From: Limanda limanda
Lineage: Eukaryota; Chordata; Actinopteri; Pleuronectiformes; Pleuronectidae
DNA: 64,000 bases
Assembly: GCF_963576545.1 (NCBI RefSeq)
Contig: NC_083651.1
Location: forward strand, 7,051,886 to 7,115,885
Direction: 5' to 3'
In this document: in pieces, positions 1 through 12,522 of the stretch
How positions within the stretch are numbered: the first letter of the stretch is position 1
Layout of the letters: each line of letters begins with the position of its first letter
Position numbers and translations under genes: made by a program
The notes under the pieces: model-generated
The model's input: only the letters and a program-made list of their open reading frames with translations
Databases searched by the model: none
What the model was told of the DNA's origin: nothing

Positions 1-332
1 GAGAAGCTGCTTTTCAGGAGATGCTCTGAGCTGCAGAATCTCCTCAGAAGAACTTTTAGTGATAGAAGCCGACGCTGGTGACGATGTGATGTAAACAAAG
101 ACATGTGATCTCCACAGTGGAATTAAGACGTTTCACCCTGAGTGGAGAATCTCCTGCTGCATTGATCACGTGTGAAGGACGACCTCCGGAGAAAGTCTGT
201 GGACGTCCTCTGGAGTTCATGTCTGAAAACCTCTAGAGAGAGAGAGAGAGGCCGCTGCTATGACCTGTGTACGACCTGTGTAATATTTTATTCATGACAT
301 CTCCTCCTCTCTGTCTCTGCCCCCCCCCACAG
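1..332 (+). other. Intron sequence upstream of the terminal exon
   Basis: No open frame with splice-site support is seen. A short (GA)n run lies at about 236-250, and the segment ends in the polypyrimidine tract and acceptor used by the exon at 333. Confidence 0.5.
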
Positions 333-509
333 CTGTCCTCCATGCTGCGGATCAAGGTGCTGAAGCCCGGCTCGTACCACGAGGCCAAGCTGGCGGCGAC
401 CGAGTATCACTCTGCCAAGCAGGCGCTCATCAAGGCCTTCCACAAGGCCGGCCTGGGGGCCTGGGTCAAGAAGCCCATCGAGCAAGACCAGTTCACCCTC
501 TGCTCCTGA
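333..509 (+). CDS. Last coding exon of an unidentified gene (C-terminal 58 residues)
   Basis: The exon opens after a C-rich tract ending in a CACAG acceptor (AG at 331-332) and runs in phase 0 to a TGA at 507-509. It encodes a 58-residue C-terminus beginning [20 protein letters not shown] and ending [11 protein letters not shown]. The region is GC-rich with strong third-position G/C, unlike the AT-rich flanks, and it is followed by about 3 kb of low-coding sequence with polyadenylation signals, as expected for a terminal exon. The middle is rich in A, K and H and looks helical; no domain, signal peptide or membrane segment is visible. I do not recognise the family. Upstream exons lie outside the window, because 1-330 reads as intron. 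Confidence 0.6.
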   Translation: MSSMLRIKVLKPGSYHEAKLAATEYHSAKQALIKAFHKAGLGAWVKKPIEQDQFTLCS

Positions 510-2065
510 GGGAGTCCAGGGACCAAGGGATTCCTCACACCCCGTCCCCAGATCTCTGCCCCCCCACCCTGACCCAGGCCAGCCCACACAGACTCCTCCC
601 CTCCGTCCCACGTGTCGGCGCTCGTGCACTTTGTACCTGTGGAAATCGACGGGCGTAGTTTCACGAGTCATCCATAGCTCCTCATCTCTCATTCCTCCGA
701 GGACTCGAGCCTCCACCTCCTTTTTATTTGTACGATTTTTTAACCGATGGTGTTTTTTGCATCTGCTCATTTTATGTTTTTAAAACTGGAAATCATGGTT
801 TTTACTCCGCTCAGTCGTTTTTTTTTATGTTTCCCTCAGAAGTCGTGTGTTTTACAAGTTGAAAAATTATAAAGTCCAATGTCTATTTTCTTGATCAGTG
901 ATTGTAGCCAGCTTAGGGTGAAGTGTAGCCTAGAGACAACGGGTCTGTGTCGAGTCAAACCAACGTTTATGGACCTAAAACTAAATAAATCGCTCTATGT
1001 GTGTATACTTGCTCAAATTAACTACCTTTAATTTAAAGATGCGTAAAATCTTCAGGATGTAAATCTAGTGCTGAGAAGAAAGAGAAGTTAAAACTAGTTA
1101 AACAGAACATTTAATAATGTGTGTTATTCGGGTCCGTTGCTTAGAGACCACATGTTGTCGGCCCCTGTATTAAAGACACTGATGTTGAAAAGCTGTTTGA
1201 CTCACTGACTGGAAGAGGAAGCTCAGCGCAGGGCGACGCATGATGATGACTCCTCTCTTCATTCATCCATCCCTTCCATTCATAACTTATTTGATCTCAT
1301 CTCTCATTTCCTTCTTGAACCCTCTCTCCTGGGTCTCGGGACCAGCTTCGGGAGGTGCTGCACGTTGTATTTGACTTTTCTTTTTGTTGTTTTTATTCTT
1401 GATCCAAGCCATGGCTTTGCATGGGAACTGAACTGGGAGCAGAACACACGCGGTGGAGGCGCCGCTGCGTGCGTCCATCAGTCAATGATTCTTTTTTTTT
1501 TTTTTTTTTTGGAATGAATGCCAGCATCTTCCTCCACAGGCAGCTTTGAATCTTTGTCTCTGTTTTCTAGATTTTCGTGTGTTTCTTTTCCGGGGGGGGG
1601 GAACAGGGATTGTGTTGTTGTTGTTGTTGTTGTTGTTTTTTCTTAAGACTGGGGCATTTGAGGACAGGAGATATTACTGCAGTAGAGATAGTGATAGACT
1701 AAACAGACCTCTCATCTTGTAAGGACTTTGTGGAAGGGACCCCCGGTGGCTGTCAGCTGAACTGCAGGCGGCCTGGTCCCCTGTATGTTACATTCACATG
1801 AGGCCAGTCTGTAGTGATGCAAACACACTGTAAGCCCTTCAGTGGAGCCCCCCCCCCCCTGTTGCCTAAACAACCAAACGTCTCGCGGTGTGATGTCATC
1901 TCCGTCCTCCTTCTCTTCTTCTCTTCTTCTATTCTTCTCTTCTTCTCTTCTTCTCCTCTTCTCCACTAACACCTTGGTTTTGAGCAGAGACCCTTTTGTG
2001 ATTTTTGACGCCTGCACGAGTGCACAGAGCTCCAAGTAGTGATTCCTATTCCGACCTGTAGGGAA

Positions 2066-2076
2066 GTGTGTGTGTC

Positions 2077-2118
<42 letters not shown>
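2066..2118. repeat. (TG)n microsatellite
   Basis: A nearly pure TG tract of about 50 bp inside the probable 3' UTR, with one TC interruption near its start. Confidence 0.9.
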
Positions 2119-2121
<3 letters not shown>

Positions 2122-3634
2122 ACTCTCTACGTGTGTGTGCTCAGGCGTACTCTGTGGAATCTTCTCCAAAGATGATGATGTCCGTGTGTGTTTCTCTCCC
2201 GGTGTTTTGTGCACGTTCTCTTTCTTCTTCGGGACTCAAACTCTTCTGCTGTTTGTAAATCCACCAAACAAATGTATTTTTTTTAATTTGTACAGAAACA
2301 GTGTATTTAAATTCAAAGTGTGAGGGTGGGGGGGGGGTCGGACGGACTGAAATGTCAGGCGTCTCTAGTGCACCTGTTGCCAACGTGTGTGTATATTGTG
2401 ACCTGCGACCATTATCGCTGCAGTATCGCAGTTGTGTGTATATAAGGAACAACGATGACAAAATCTTCCTCCTGTACAATCGACTCCCCCCCCCACCCCC
2501 CCACACTCTTTCTTTTCCCCCCCCTCAACCTGTTTTCTGACGATGCTCCTGTGTACGTGTTAGTGATTCCGTGGGACTCACTGGGCACTAACGCTGCCGG
2601 GCTTTCATCCCAAACTGTAGCCACCCATGTTTGAAGAAAAACACAAAAAACTACAAAAAAAAAGAAGTATCTCTCTCTCTCTATATATATATGCATTGTA
2701 AGGTGCCTCAGCTCAAAGTGGCATCCACCAGCCGGCACGTGTGATGTCATTTCTGAACCTTGTTCTCTCACCTCCTGTGTATTTGGTGGTGGTATGAATC
2801 TGTGTTAGAGATAGAAGAAGAAGAAGAAGAAGAGGAAGAGGAAGATGAGGAGGAAGAAAAGGGGGATTCTGACGTGATTGACTTGAAGAAAAAACAAAAA
2901 CCCTGAGCGCAGCGGGACCCCCGGGGACCCCCCCGACAAACAGACCCAGACCAAAGTCACAAGCAATACTCCTGATGTCTCCCGTCCCGTCAGCCCATCG
3001 CACACAGGAGTCTGAGCTCAGCCCCCCCCCCCAGTCCCCCCCCACAGTCTCTGTCTCCTGTTCTATTCTTCTCCACAAAGCTGTCTGAGGTATTTTTATA
3101 CATATATACGTATATATGTACATTTCCCCCCCCCCCGAAAGAACTGCCTGCTTCCAAGTTTTCTCTTTTTACTTTTGACTGCACTAAAGATGTCAACTGA
3201 TGATGTCATGATGAAAAAAACCGTCCCCCTTTCCGGATCGGATGGCAACTATCACAGCAAGAACTGAACTGCTTATGCTTAACCACCCCCCCCCCCACCT
3301 TTGTGACCCCTCGCTGACCAGTGACCCCCCCGCCCTCCTCCTCCCCGGACCCCGGCAGCCGTCGTCTGCTGGGGGGCTCTTTATTACTTTTGTTGGTTTT
3401 TCATTTTTGTGGTGACTCCAGAGACGCTCGGGCAGCGTTTAGAGAGCCCCCCCACCCCCCCTCCAGTTGTCCGATGTGTGAAAAACTCGACACCAACGAA
3501 AAAACCACAACCTTGCATGTAACTACCAACACTGAAGCTGCACCTAGCATGATGACAAACTTTTAAAGGACTCGTGTAGAAAAAAAAAAAAGATTAAAAC
3601 AGCTAAAGATAGATATATAAAATGAACAAAAAAG

Positions 3635-3640
3635 AATAAA
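3635..3640 (+). promoter_or_regulatory. Candidate distal polyadenylation signal AATAAA
   Basis: This canonical hexamer is followed by a T-rich stretch at 3648-3660 that could serve as the downstream element. It marks the likely end of the first gene; the hexamer at 984-989 is an earlier alternative. Confidence 0.4.
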
Positions 3641-3982
3641 AGAGTTCTTAGTTTACTTTTGCACGTGGCTGGGATTCTTTCTTATCAAGGTTTGAATGTT
3701 TCTGTCTTTGTGTTTGTGTGATGTTTCCACGTTCAGTATTTATAAATGTGTGTGCACTAAATTAAGAACGTACAGTAGCTCTACTCATTTTTGATTAGAA
3801 GATTTTTATTCTTACTTCAATATGATGGTAAAAGCAAATGAGGAGCATCATCATCAGAATGCTTTTATTTGCATTACCATAAGAACCATAGCTTTGATGA
3901 CCAGGAAGACTATTCATATATTTACTGAAGTACTAATAAAATAATATGGAAACATCTGGTTACAACTGAAGGACCTGCGATT
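3641..3982. other. Intergenic, nothing recognised
   Basis: AT-rich sequence between the 3' UTR and the first MITE. No gene or structured repeat was seen. Confidence 0.5.
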
Positions 3983-3990
3983 TAAATTAT

Positions 3991-4243
3991 TAGGGCTGGG
4001 CAAGTTAACTCGTTTTAATCGAGTTAACTCAAGTGATGAGTTAACTCGATTGTTTATCCGCCAATTATTTTCTTTTTTCCTGTTCTGCAGCAGTCAGCAA
4101 CAGACTTTCACAAAATAAAAGCCTGACTTTCACAATAAAACAATAAATAATCAAACCTGAGTTAATGCGAGATAAAATAATTAATCGAGTTAACTCATCA
4201 CTTGAGTTAACTCGATTAAAACGAGTTAACTTGCCCAGCCCTA
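3991..4243. mobile_element. 253-bp hAT-type MITE, copy 1
   Basis: Begins TAGGGCTGGGCAAGTTAACT and ends with its reverse complement, AGTTAACTTGCCCAGCCCTA. The inverted ends pair over about 60 bp, with internal ACTCAAGTGATGAGTT-type palindromes. It is flanked by the exact 8-bp duplication taaattat (3983-3990 and 4244-4251). Length, TIR and 8-bp duplication fit a non-autonomous hAT element; there is no coding capacity. A second copy of identical length lies at 15535-15787. Confidence 0.9.
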
Positions 4244-4251
4244 TAAATTAT

Positions 4252-6217
4252 ACTCCAGCAGAAGTGCACATGTCGTACTATAACATCAAACTACATGTCC
4301 TAGTTCTACCTCTGCTAATAATGGATAGGATTCATAATAATGTCTTTATATCTACAGCTCTTCTGAAAACAAAGTGCATTATAAATTTTAAAAAATACGC
4401 AAGTAAACAAAAATATAGAACAACATAAATAAAACAGTCATAAGAGAATAAATAAAAGTAAACGGTTTATTGCATAGTCTGATGAAATGTGTGGATTTAA
4501 CTGGTTCTGCTCTGGATTGAATCAAATCAATCAAGTCCAATAAGAATCATAACTCTGGAGAAACTCAAGAAGGACAGTTCAGCACTGGATGTCCTTCTCA
4601 ACGGAATGGACCCAAAGGGAAACACACCTGGGCTCAGTGTGGGAGGTACGTGAAGAAGAAGGTTGCACCCCCAACTGTTCATACGACACATAACTAAAAG
4701 TCTCCAGTATAAAATCAACAATGTCCTCTGGGGACTGTTCAGCCACTGTTCTCCATCCAGAAAATTAGTCCAACTGCAGAGATGTCAAACGGAGCCGGAG
4801 ACGACTTTCTGCATCTTCCTCCCTCAACTGGATATTATCATCGTCTTCAGAGACACGTGCATCTTATGAGTAAAACATTTGGTTGTTAATCAATCATACG
4901 AGTGATCATCCTGAAATAGATATTTATATATATATATATATATATTGATACATTTGTAGTAGTTTTCATATTCCAGGTTCAGTAGAGAGTCGCTTGTTTT
5001 GTTTGCTGAGAGGAAAAAATTCCTGCCGACACAAACAGCAAAAGTGTCAATCAGACTCAAGGTGAAGCTGGATTAGTCCGACAGGTCGTCTCATGCATTT
5101 TACTGCCGCTTTTAATCTGGAGCTCACACGGGAGGGAAGTCAGGTCATCAACTTTTCTCTGTGTGTGTTTGTGTTGTGGTTGTGTGTACAGTAAGTTGTG
5201 TTGGTTTCCACACTTCACTTTTGAAGTTTGGTCAAGAAGGAGAAACTTCACAGACATAAAGATCTTCTAATTGTGTAATAATAATCTGAGAGAACATTTG
5301 TTCAGATAAACAAGGCTTCATGTTTTAATCATGTTAACTCAGCCAACGATCACAGCCAAGCATCCAGCCCCCCCCCCCCCCCCCCCCCACTGTGCACTAA
5401 CCTTCAAGAGATCCTCACTCAGTCCCGACTTCTGAGACACGTCTGCAACAGAAGCTTCCGGTCAACAGGGAATTCTTTGTCAAACGTCGGGAACTATGTG
5501 TGTGTCTCTGTGTGTGTGTGTGTGTGTCTGTGTGTGTTTAGCATCCCAGCAGATTCTGCACATCAGATCAATAATAAATCACACATCACTCGTTGCTTTA
5601 AACACTGGCGCTCAGAGCTGCTCTCACATGATGAAAGCTCACGAAGAAGCTCATTGGAAGTGTGTTGACGGAGACGTGTGAGGAACTCTGTGCTCGTCTA
5701 TAATTCATCAGGCAGCTGCTGAGCTTCAACAGCCCGGCTGATGTGTACATATATAATCACATATATAATCACATCTATAAGAACACCAGCGCCCGCAGTT
5801 CAGACCTGAAATCACTCTCAACCACTTCAGCCACATGCACACGTCAGAGATGCTTTGTGTAAAGTGTCAGATATTTCAGCAGCTCGAGCTTTCTGTCTGG
5901 TTGTTCCTGCAGAGCGGCGGCTGAATTATTCTTCAAATACAATAAAACAGCAGAAATAAAACGTCTGCGAGTGAATCATCTGTTATTTTACCCTGATCTG
6001 ATTGACAGAGGGTGAATTACAGGTACGTCAAGCTGTGTTTCCAACAGTTTCCTACATGTCTGCTTCAGTTTCTGAAGTTGTGTTGTGCAGCTTTCACCTG
6101 GAGTCCAGCTCTGTGATGTTCTGTTCTCCTGTGTCGATGCTCTGGAGATTCTTCAGATTCCTTTTTCTACGATACACTATCACTGCTGCTTCTCCAACGA
6201 TGTCTCGTGCCAACATC
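4252..6217. other. Intergenic, no gene recognised
   Basis: Contains a TATATA run (about 4920-4944), a poly-C run of about 20 bp (5368-5388) and a short TG tract (about 5496-5537). ORFs here are short, without splice support or recognisable motifs. Confidence 0.5.
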
Positions 6218-6225
6218 ATTATGAC

Positions 6226-6418
6226 CAGTGGTGGGAAGTAACCAAGTAGAAATACTTTGTTACTGTACTTAAGTAGATTTTTCACATATCTGTACTTTAC
6301 TGGAGTATTTATTTTCCAGACGACTTTTTACTTTTACTTGTTACATTTGAACAAAAATATGTGTACTTTCTACTTCTTACATTCTCAAACTGGCTCGTTA
6401 CTTGAGCAGCGGAGGTTG

Positions 6419-6493
<75 letters not shown>

Positions 6494-6833
6494 TAGGGTT
6501 CAAAATTTGTAAAATTATACATTACATACATTATATTCCTATTGTTGTTATAATTTTTCAGTCAGTTGAGATAAATCTTGAGGAGAAACATTTTGGATTG
6601 TTTTGTGTCTGTTTAGGACTACTATAAAAAGCATTGTACTTTTACTTTTGATACTTAAGTACATTTCAACACCAGATACTTTTGATACTTAAGTTCTTTA
6701 AATATGAGCTACTTTAAGACTTTTACTCAAGTCATTTTCTGACGGGGGACTTTCACTTTTACCAAAGTCACTTTCAGGTAAGATATCTGTACTTTTACTC
6801 AAGTATGGCTTTCAAGTACTTTATACACCACTG
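6226..6833. mobile_element. hAT non-autonomous transposon (CAGTGGTG ends), copy 1
   Basis: Starts CAGTGGTGGGAAGTAA and ends AAGTACTTTATACACCACTG, giving CAGTGGTG/CACCACTG terminal inverted repeats of the CAGNGGTG hAT type. It is flanked by the exact 8-bp duplication attatgac (6218-6225 and 6834-6841). The interior has many ACTTAAGTA-like subterminal motifs and a 70-bp (CT)n tract, and no transposase. It is the same family as 41834-46092. Confidence 0.92.
6421..6490. repeat. (CT)n microsatellite inside the hAT copy
   Basis: A pure 70-bp TC tract. The paralogous hAT copy has only about 20 bp of CT at the same place (about 42035-42052), so the tract expanded after or during transposition. Confidence 0.95.
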
Positions 6834-8465
6834 ATTATGACGATCAAATAATGTTCTATAAAGTTGTAAAAACCTTTTAGACTTTCTAAACCCTGGTGAG
6901 TTCTCCTCTTCCTCTGCCGTGAGGTCACCAACATGTCTGCTATGCTGTGGGATGAGATAAGGATCTGTGATTCAGAACATGTTCAGTCTACAGCTGCTTG
7001 TAAACTGATGGCGCCGTCGTTATCATCCAGTGGTATGTATGGAGGTCTGCAGGTAGCCGGATACAAAAATAAACTTCAGCTGCAGTGGACGTTACATTCC
7101 CAGATTTCTATCAGTTACATTTTCAAAACGAACGATTCCTCATCCTGCAAAGAGTCGCCCTTTGTGCCATAAAGTTGATTTTATCCAACGGTTTTGATTT
7201 TAATCAACTGTCAGCATGTTTTACTTTTAATCTTGGTTTAATTATTGTACTTTTGTATTGCCTTCAAGTTTCCTGCACACAGAGCTCCTGCGTTAAAAGG
7301 GTAATAAACTGCTCTTATTGATCCTTCCTGTATAAATAAAGGTTAATTCAATGAGTGGGGTGGAAACAAAACTGGTTCCAATTTGATATCAAGCAATACC
7401 AGGGCCACAATTATCAATAAACAGTTCATATATTATTTATATTATTATTATTTGCAATAGTAGTAGCAGCAGTAGTATTAGAAATAGAAGTAGTAGTTGT
7501 AGTAGTTGGTAATAGCAGGTAAATACAGGACTTGATATGTTCATTAAGTCTCAGTATCACAAGTATAAATCCTTTAGTAACAATCATTCCATTCCTGTGA
7601 AGTGCTTCATGACGGGTGAGAAAACTGTTTGATAAACATATTAAATTAATTTGTGAGTATTTACATTATTAATACATCTCATTCGAGTATGGAAATATTA
7701 TAGATTATAGAAAACCACAGCTTCACTGTAAACAACTCTGTGATGAGTTACACAGCAGCATCCAGGGCTCTGTGTATGAACTGGAGCTGGGACAGGACCA
7801 CCTACAGTAGAAGATGGCGGCAGCACTGCCCGGCCCCCCCCCCCCTGCAGTGCGAGTGTGACAGCGAGGGCAGCGGCTCGTGCCCCTGAGAGAAATGACA
7901 AATCATTAGCTCTGGTCCGGAGGTAAATGGGAGCCGCACTCTTTCAAGGCCCACATTTCCATTTCAATTTTCTGCTCAGCAGAGTTGATGTATGTGGCGA
8001 AATCACACGGCAGGACGGGTCTCCACCTCGGCCCGGTCGAGCCTCCTGCTCCACGCTGGGGAGAGCTCTGTGACCTTGTGTCTCTGTCTCTGTCTCTGTG
8101 TCTGTCTGTCCCTTGTTTGTGTGTCTGTCTCTTGTGTGTGTGTCTGTGTGTGTGTGTGAGAGAGAGAGAGTGACAGAGAGAATCATGAAATGGTCTCAAA
8201 CCCATTGTCACTAAATCCAAGGTAAAGAGACGTAGTGAGGATGATCATTGGAGACGTGATTATAGACAGTATAATTAAATCAATGAGGGGGGGGGGACAT
8301 GTTGATTCTGAAGAAGATGAACAACATGACCATCAGCTCATTTAATAACTACACAGTAACCAGTGTTCACCTGGAGGAAGAAAGTAAAGAATGTACTATT
8401 ACACAACCTCAGGATGTACTTATACTTATACTTATGTATCATTTGTACATGGATACAAACCTCTG

Positions 8466-8466
<1 letters not shown>

Positions 8467-8552
<86 letters not shown>

Positions 8553-8554
8553 TG
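8467..8554. repeat. (TG)n microsatellite
   Basis: About 85 bp of TG with a TT interruption near 8514 and a TA interruption near 8546. Confidence 0.9.
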
Positions 8555-9489
8555 AGATAATGAGCTGAAGAGGCACAGACCTTATATCCTTTCAGTCAAT
8601 TCAATATAAAACAATACTGTTCAGCGGATGAAAATATGTTTTACTTCTCTACGTAGGCAGATAAATACCTTTTTATTCAAAAAAAAAAACACGATTTCGA
8701 AACTGTTTACATTTTTATATTCACCAGGAAAGTGAAGAGAAGTTTGAGAGATGATTCAAGTGGTGAAAGAAAAACCCAAATGTGGAAGAATAAGATGTAC
8801 TCGGCCTTTAAACACCGACATTCCCACGGCTCCATTCATATTTCATGCTGTTGCAGTCGCAGTGATTTATTTTCTTATCTTCGACCAATATCTCATCTTC
8901 TCCTGTAAGAGCCAATCAGCGGACACCGTCCCCTCTCTGTCTCTTTCTTTTTATCTTAATTAAATGTCTCTGTATGAACACATTGGATTTGTCCCTTCAC
9001 TTATCGGCAGTGACTGACTCAGACCAACAGAACTGGACTTTAATCTTCTATTGACTGAGTTTTTTAAAAAACAGCTAACAAGATGACACTCCACTGCGGA
9101 AATTAATTGACTCAACAATCCCCGGTCGGCTGGTAATTGCCGACTCGTCTCTTTGGAGCCGTGGTCGTAGGGATACGTTGTAAATCGACTTTGAGGTAAT
9201 GCTAAGTGTCGCTGTGTGTGTCTGTGTCTATGTGTGTGAGAGAGAGAGGAGTGTGTGTAGGCTACGTGTTGAGAAGACAGTGTCAAGAGGAGACGCTGAT
9301 TGAGCTTATCTGTGAGCTCAGGCCTTCCTTTGTCGGGGGGGGGGGCTCCTTTCTGACGACGCCTCTTTGAACCTGACAGAATAATTAAAAAAGGAAAAGG
9401 AAGGAAAAGCTGACATTTGCGTTTTGACCTTTTCGATTTGCGTGGCCAAAATTGCTCTCACTTTCCTCCACAGCACATTATAATATAAT

Positions 9490-9597
<108 letters not shown>

Positions 9598-10389
9598 AAA
9601 CTGTGCCTTTAAGAGTGCGCATGCGTACGTGCACATGATGGTTCTATATGCAAACAGGCGGTGTGTGTTTATGAGTGCGTGGCAGAGAATGAAGAATAGA
9701 TTTATGGCACATTACCGGGCCGTCTCTTCATTAAGGAGCTGCTTCCCAGCCAGCAGCCTCTATTTGAATAGCTAAATTGTCCGAGCAGTGTGCAAACGAC
9801 GACTAATAGCTGAGTGTCCTTGTCACAGACGGCCCTGCGGCCAAAGTCAAAGTGTATGTGTGTGTGTGTGTGTGTTGGCTATAGGATTGCAAAGGGGTGG
9901 AAAGTTTCCGGTAAATTTCCGGAAACTTTCCACGGGAATATGAAGCTCTGGAATTTTGGGAATTTTGAAAAAAAAAAAAAAAAACTATGCAAATTAAACG
10001 CTGAGCAATAAAAACATCATTCAAAACTCTATTTTAAAGATGTATGGAATGCAGCTCACGCTGCACGTTGAGTTTCAACCCTCCACTGTGCATTCTTCCA
10101 TCCCATGCACAGATAACTCCCAGCATCCTTCACTCTACAGCAGGGCTACTGAGGCCTGCTGTAGTGTGCAGGACTAGTCAGGTAAGTTTCAATGATATTA
10201 CTGGGGAAAATATATTAGCATGCTGATTAAGGATTGTTCATCTGTTCATCTAGCCTATTTCCATACATTTATCCATCAATTGTAAAATATGAGTACAGAC
10301 GATTCCAATTGTTTGGCTAACTATTTATATCTCTAGCATTGCATTAGTGTTTTTTTACAAACTTTTTTCTCATCTTATTCTATAGAGCA

Positions 10390-10596
10390 ATGCCACGTGC
10401 ACTATCTCATGTGTGGAGACATTTCACTCCATCCAATGTAGAAGGAAAGGCTGTGTACATTTGCAAATACTGTGCAAAGACCTATGTTAAGAACGACACG
10501 ACAATGCAGAAGCATATAGTCAAGTGCCCAAAGTTTCCTCAGGGCTCAAATCAGCCTATGAAACAACAAAATGTTTATATTTATGTCTGTGTATGA
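10390..10596 (+). pseudogene. BED zinc-finger exon, remnant of a hAT transposase
   Basis: A 68-codon frame begins MPRALSHVWRHFTPSNVEGK. It contains CKYCAKTY, then H and C ligands in MQKHIVKCP, giving the C-x2-C-x(n)-H-x(n)-C spacing of the BED finger that starts many hAT transposases. A YTTCTATAG acceptor precedes the ATG by a few bases, and a CAAG/GTAAAT donor-like site follows just after the TGA, so it looks like one exon of a former transposase gene. The catalytic RNase-H-like part is absent. It might still be expressed as a small DNA-binding peptide, but nothing shows that. Confidence 0.7.
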
Positions 10597-10639
10597 CAAG
10601 GTAAATACAGTTAGTATAAATTACCCACAACATTTCCAG

Positions 10640-10702
10640 TTCATTCCTGTTAATTCCCGTATATTCCTGTTAATTCCCGTTAATTCCCATTAATTCCCAC
10701 GG
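10640..10702. repeat. TTAATTCCCG minisatellite
   Basis: About five to six tandem 10-11 bp units of the TTAATTCCYG type lie at the right subterminal end of the hAT-like element. Such arrays are commonly transposase-binding subterminal repeats. Confidence 0.6.
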
Positions 10703-10752
10703 AAAGTTTGCAACTTTTAATATTCCCGGAATTTTGCAACCCTAGTTGGCTA

Positions 10753-12416
10753 TACTGCCACCAGTGACATTACTGCAAAACTTCTCCTGGTTTGTTTACA
10801 TGTTTTTCATGTTTTTCCCCCAATTTTTCCTCCCATATTAAATCACTTGTAATCTTTTTTGTTGTTGTTGTGTAATCCTGTGCATACTCTATATTCACAA
10901 AGACTCCATGACAGTGTTTTGGAGGCTTGAAATGTTTTTGGAAAGTATTTTGGAGGCAGACTTTTCTGAAGCAGCACCACAGGGAGACATGCGGCGTATT
11001 GTCAGGCCCGGGATTTAGGAAATTCTGAGTCGAAAGCACATTTGTTATAAACCCTGGAGTATAAGCCTATGAAACACATTTCTCGAGGAAAGAGAAGGGT
11101 GGGTGTGTGTGTGTGTGTGTGGGAGAGGGGGTGGGTGTAAGTGGGGATGGGTGGTAGTTGGTTAATCTCAAGGGCTCCTAAGGAATCGTATTGGGTCCAA
11201 CTGAAAGACAGATAACTGAGAGAAAGCATGAAGACAATGTATGAAAGGAGGAAAATGCAACAGAGGAATGAATAATTTAGTCACTTCACAAAGATCAGTT
11301 TCTTCAGTAGTAGGAAAAATAATATTGAGGAATGAAAACTTGCTGACCCATTTAAAATTGGTTCTGTTTTTCCAAGTTTCTCCCAGTTCAAAGAAATGCA
11401 AAGTGAGTGTGTTTCCAGGATGCATCGTATTATTAGTGATAATTAGTTGTGAGAAATAAACAGGACTTGCCCTGATTGATGTCTTTACCTTTCCACGTGT
11501 TTGTCTTCCAGGAGGTGAGTGGAGCCTCAACAATTAAAAACAAGCTCATTAATCCTGGACGTGACAGCAGAAACAACTGCATTTGAGCTATTTGTGGAAT
11601 CTGCAGCTCGGTTCCATTCTGTCCATTCTGTGTTTTCTGGAGGAGGAGCGATAAAGAGAAAACAGAGAAGCTGCAGAATTAAAAGTCCAATGCTACAATA
11701 TGACGTCTGTCAATCTTCAGGAGGAAACACTCAGCAGCAGATTGATGATCACCCAGTAAAATGATGTTGTACCGAGGTTACAGTGCAGATTGAATATAGG
11801 AATGTCATTATATATTAAACCTGTGCAATGAATGTGATTAACCTACATGTTAGTTTTTAATAGGATTTCAGTAAAAAAAAGTCAGATTGAATAAGACTTT
11901 GAATATCTGTGCTACACTGCCATCTAGTGGCAAAGACATCCTAATTTCTGTCAGACAATAATCATTTTAAATTTCCAGTAACAATCCAATGGGATTAAAT
12001 GATGTCCCTGTTGTTATCACATGGTGGGAAGAAAACATCATCATCATCCCTACACAGCATTTCTAATGAAGTAAATTGAATGCTGCACCAAAAACATAAA
12101 AATATATTCTGCCATTGAACCGGTTCGTCATGTTCTTATGTCCCAGCCTTTAAATGTAATGGAGAATGTTGTTTCATTGATTGAAAACTTGAAAATCTGT
12201 TTTCAAACTATTCTTTCAAAAGCTTTGAGACAATAGAGTAATAAAAACCAGCGTCTTAATGTGTTACAGGTGAAGCATCTTAATTCTTAAAAAGACTAAA
12301 TAAGATGTTTGCTTTTCTTGTTGTTGTGCCACCCTCAATACCCACACAATTCTCTTGGTACAATTACTAAAGTGTAAATAAAAAGGATGCATCACTCGGT
12401 GATTGTTTACTGAGTT
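10753..12416. other. Intergenic downstream of the agr2-like gene
   Basis: No coding exon with splice support was found. A short (GT)n tract lies at about 11103-11120. Confidence 0.5.
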
Positions 12417-12422
12417 TTTATT
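12417..12422 (-). promoter_or_regulatory. Polyadenylation signal of the agr2-like gene
   Basis: TTTATT on the plus strand reads AATAAA on the minus strand. It lies about 100 bp beyond the stop codon at 12523-12525, implying a short 3' UTR. Confidence 0.6.
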
Positions 12423-12522
12423 GAGCTCTGAGCAGCTGGTGAACACTTGACCAGTGAGCATCTCCCAGTTTGACCAGTGAGCAGCTCCCAGTCTGACCGG
12501 AGGCTGCAGAGAGGAAGCCGGG

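Larger units (their letters stand above)
510..3640 (+). other. Probable long 3' UTR of the first gene
   Basis: About 3.1 kb of non-coding sequence follows the TGA. It has T-rich, C-homopolymer, (TG)n and (CTT)n runs. AATAAA hexamers at 984-989 and 3635-3640 are candidate proximal and distal polyadenylation signals, the latter preceded by a long A-rich stretch at about 3580-3640. The ORFs inside are repeat-driven (poly-S/F/L or cysteine-valine runs) and are not credible genes. Confidence 0.45.
9882..10744. mobile_element. hAT-like transposon carrying a BED-finger exon
   Basis: The ends are TAGGATTGCAAAGGGGTGG and CCCGGAATTTTGCAACCCTA, a short imperfect inverted repeat (TAGGNTTGCAAA type). It is flanked by the exact 8-bp duplication gttggcta (9874-9881 and 10745-10752). 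Near the left end a TTTCCGGTAAATTTCCGGAAA palindrome is visible; near the right end there are tandem TTAATTCCCG units. The 863-bp element is internally deleted but keeps a BED-type zinc-finger open frame at 10390-10596. The 8-bp duplication and BED finger together support the hAT superfamily. Confidence 0.85.
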
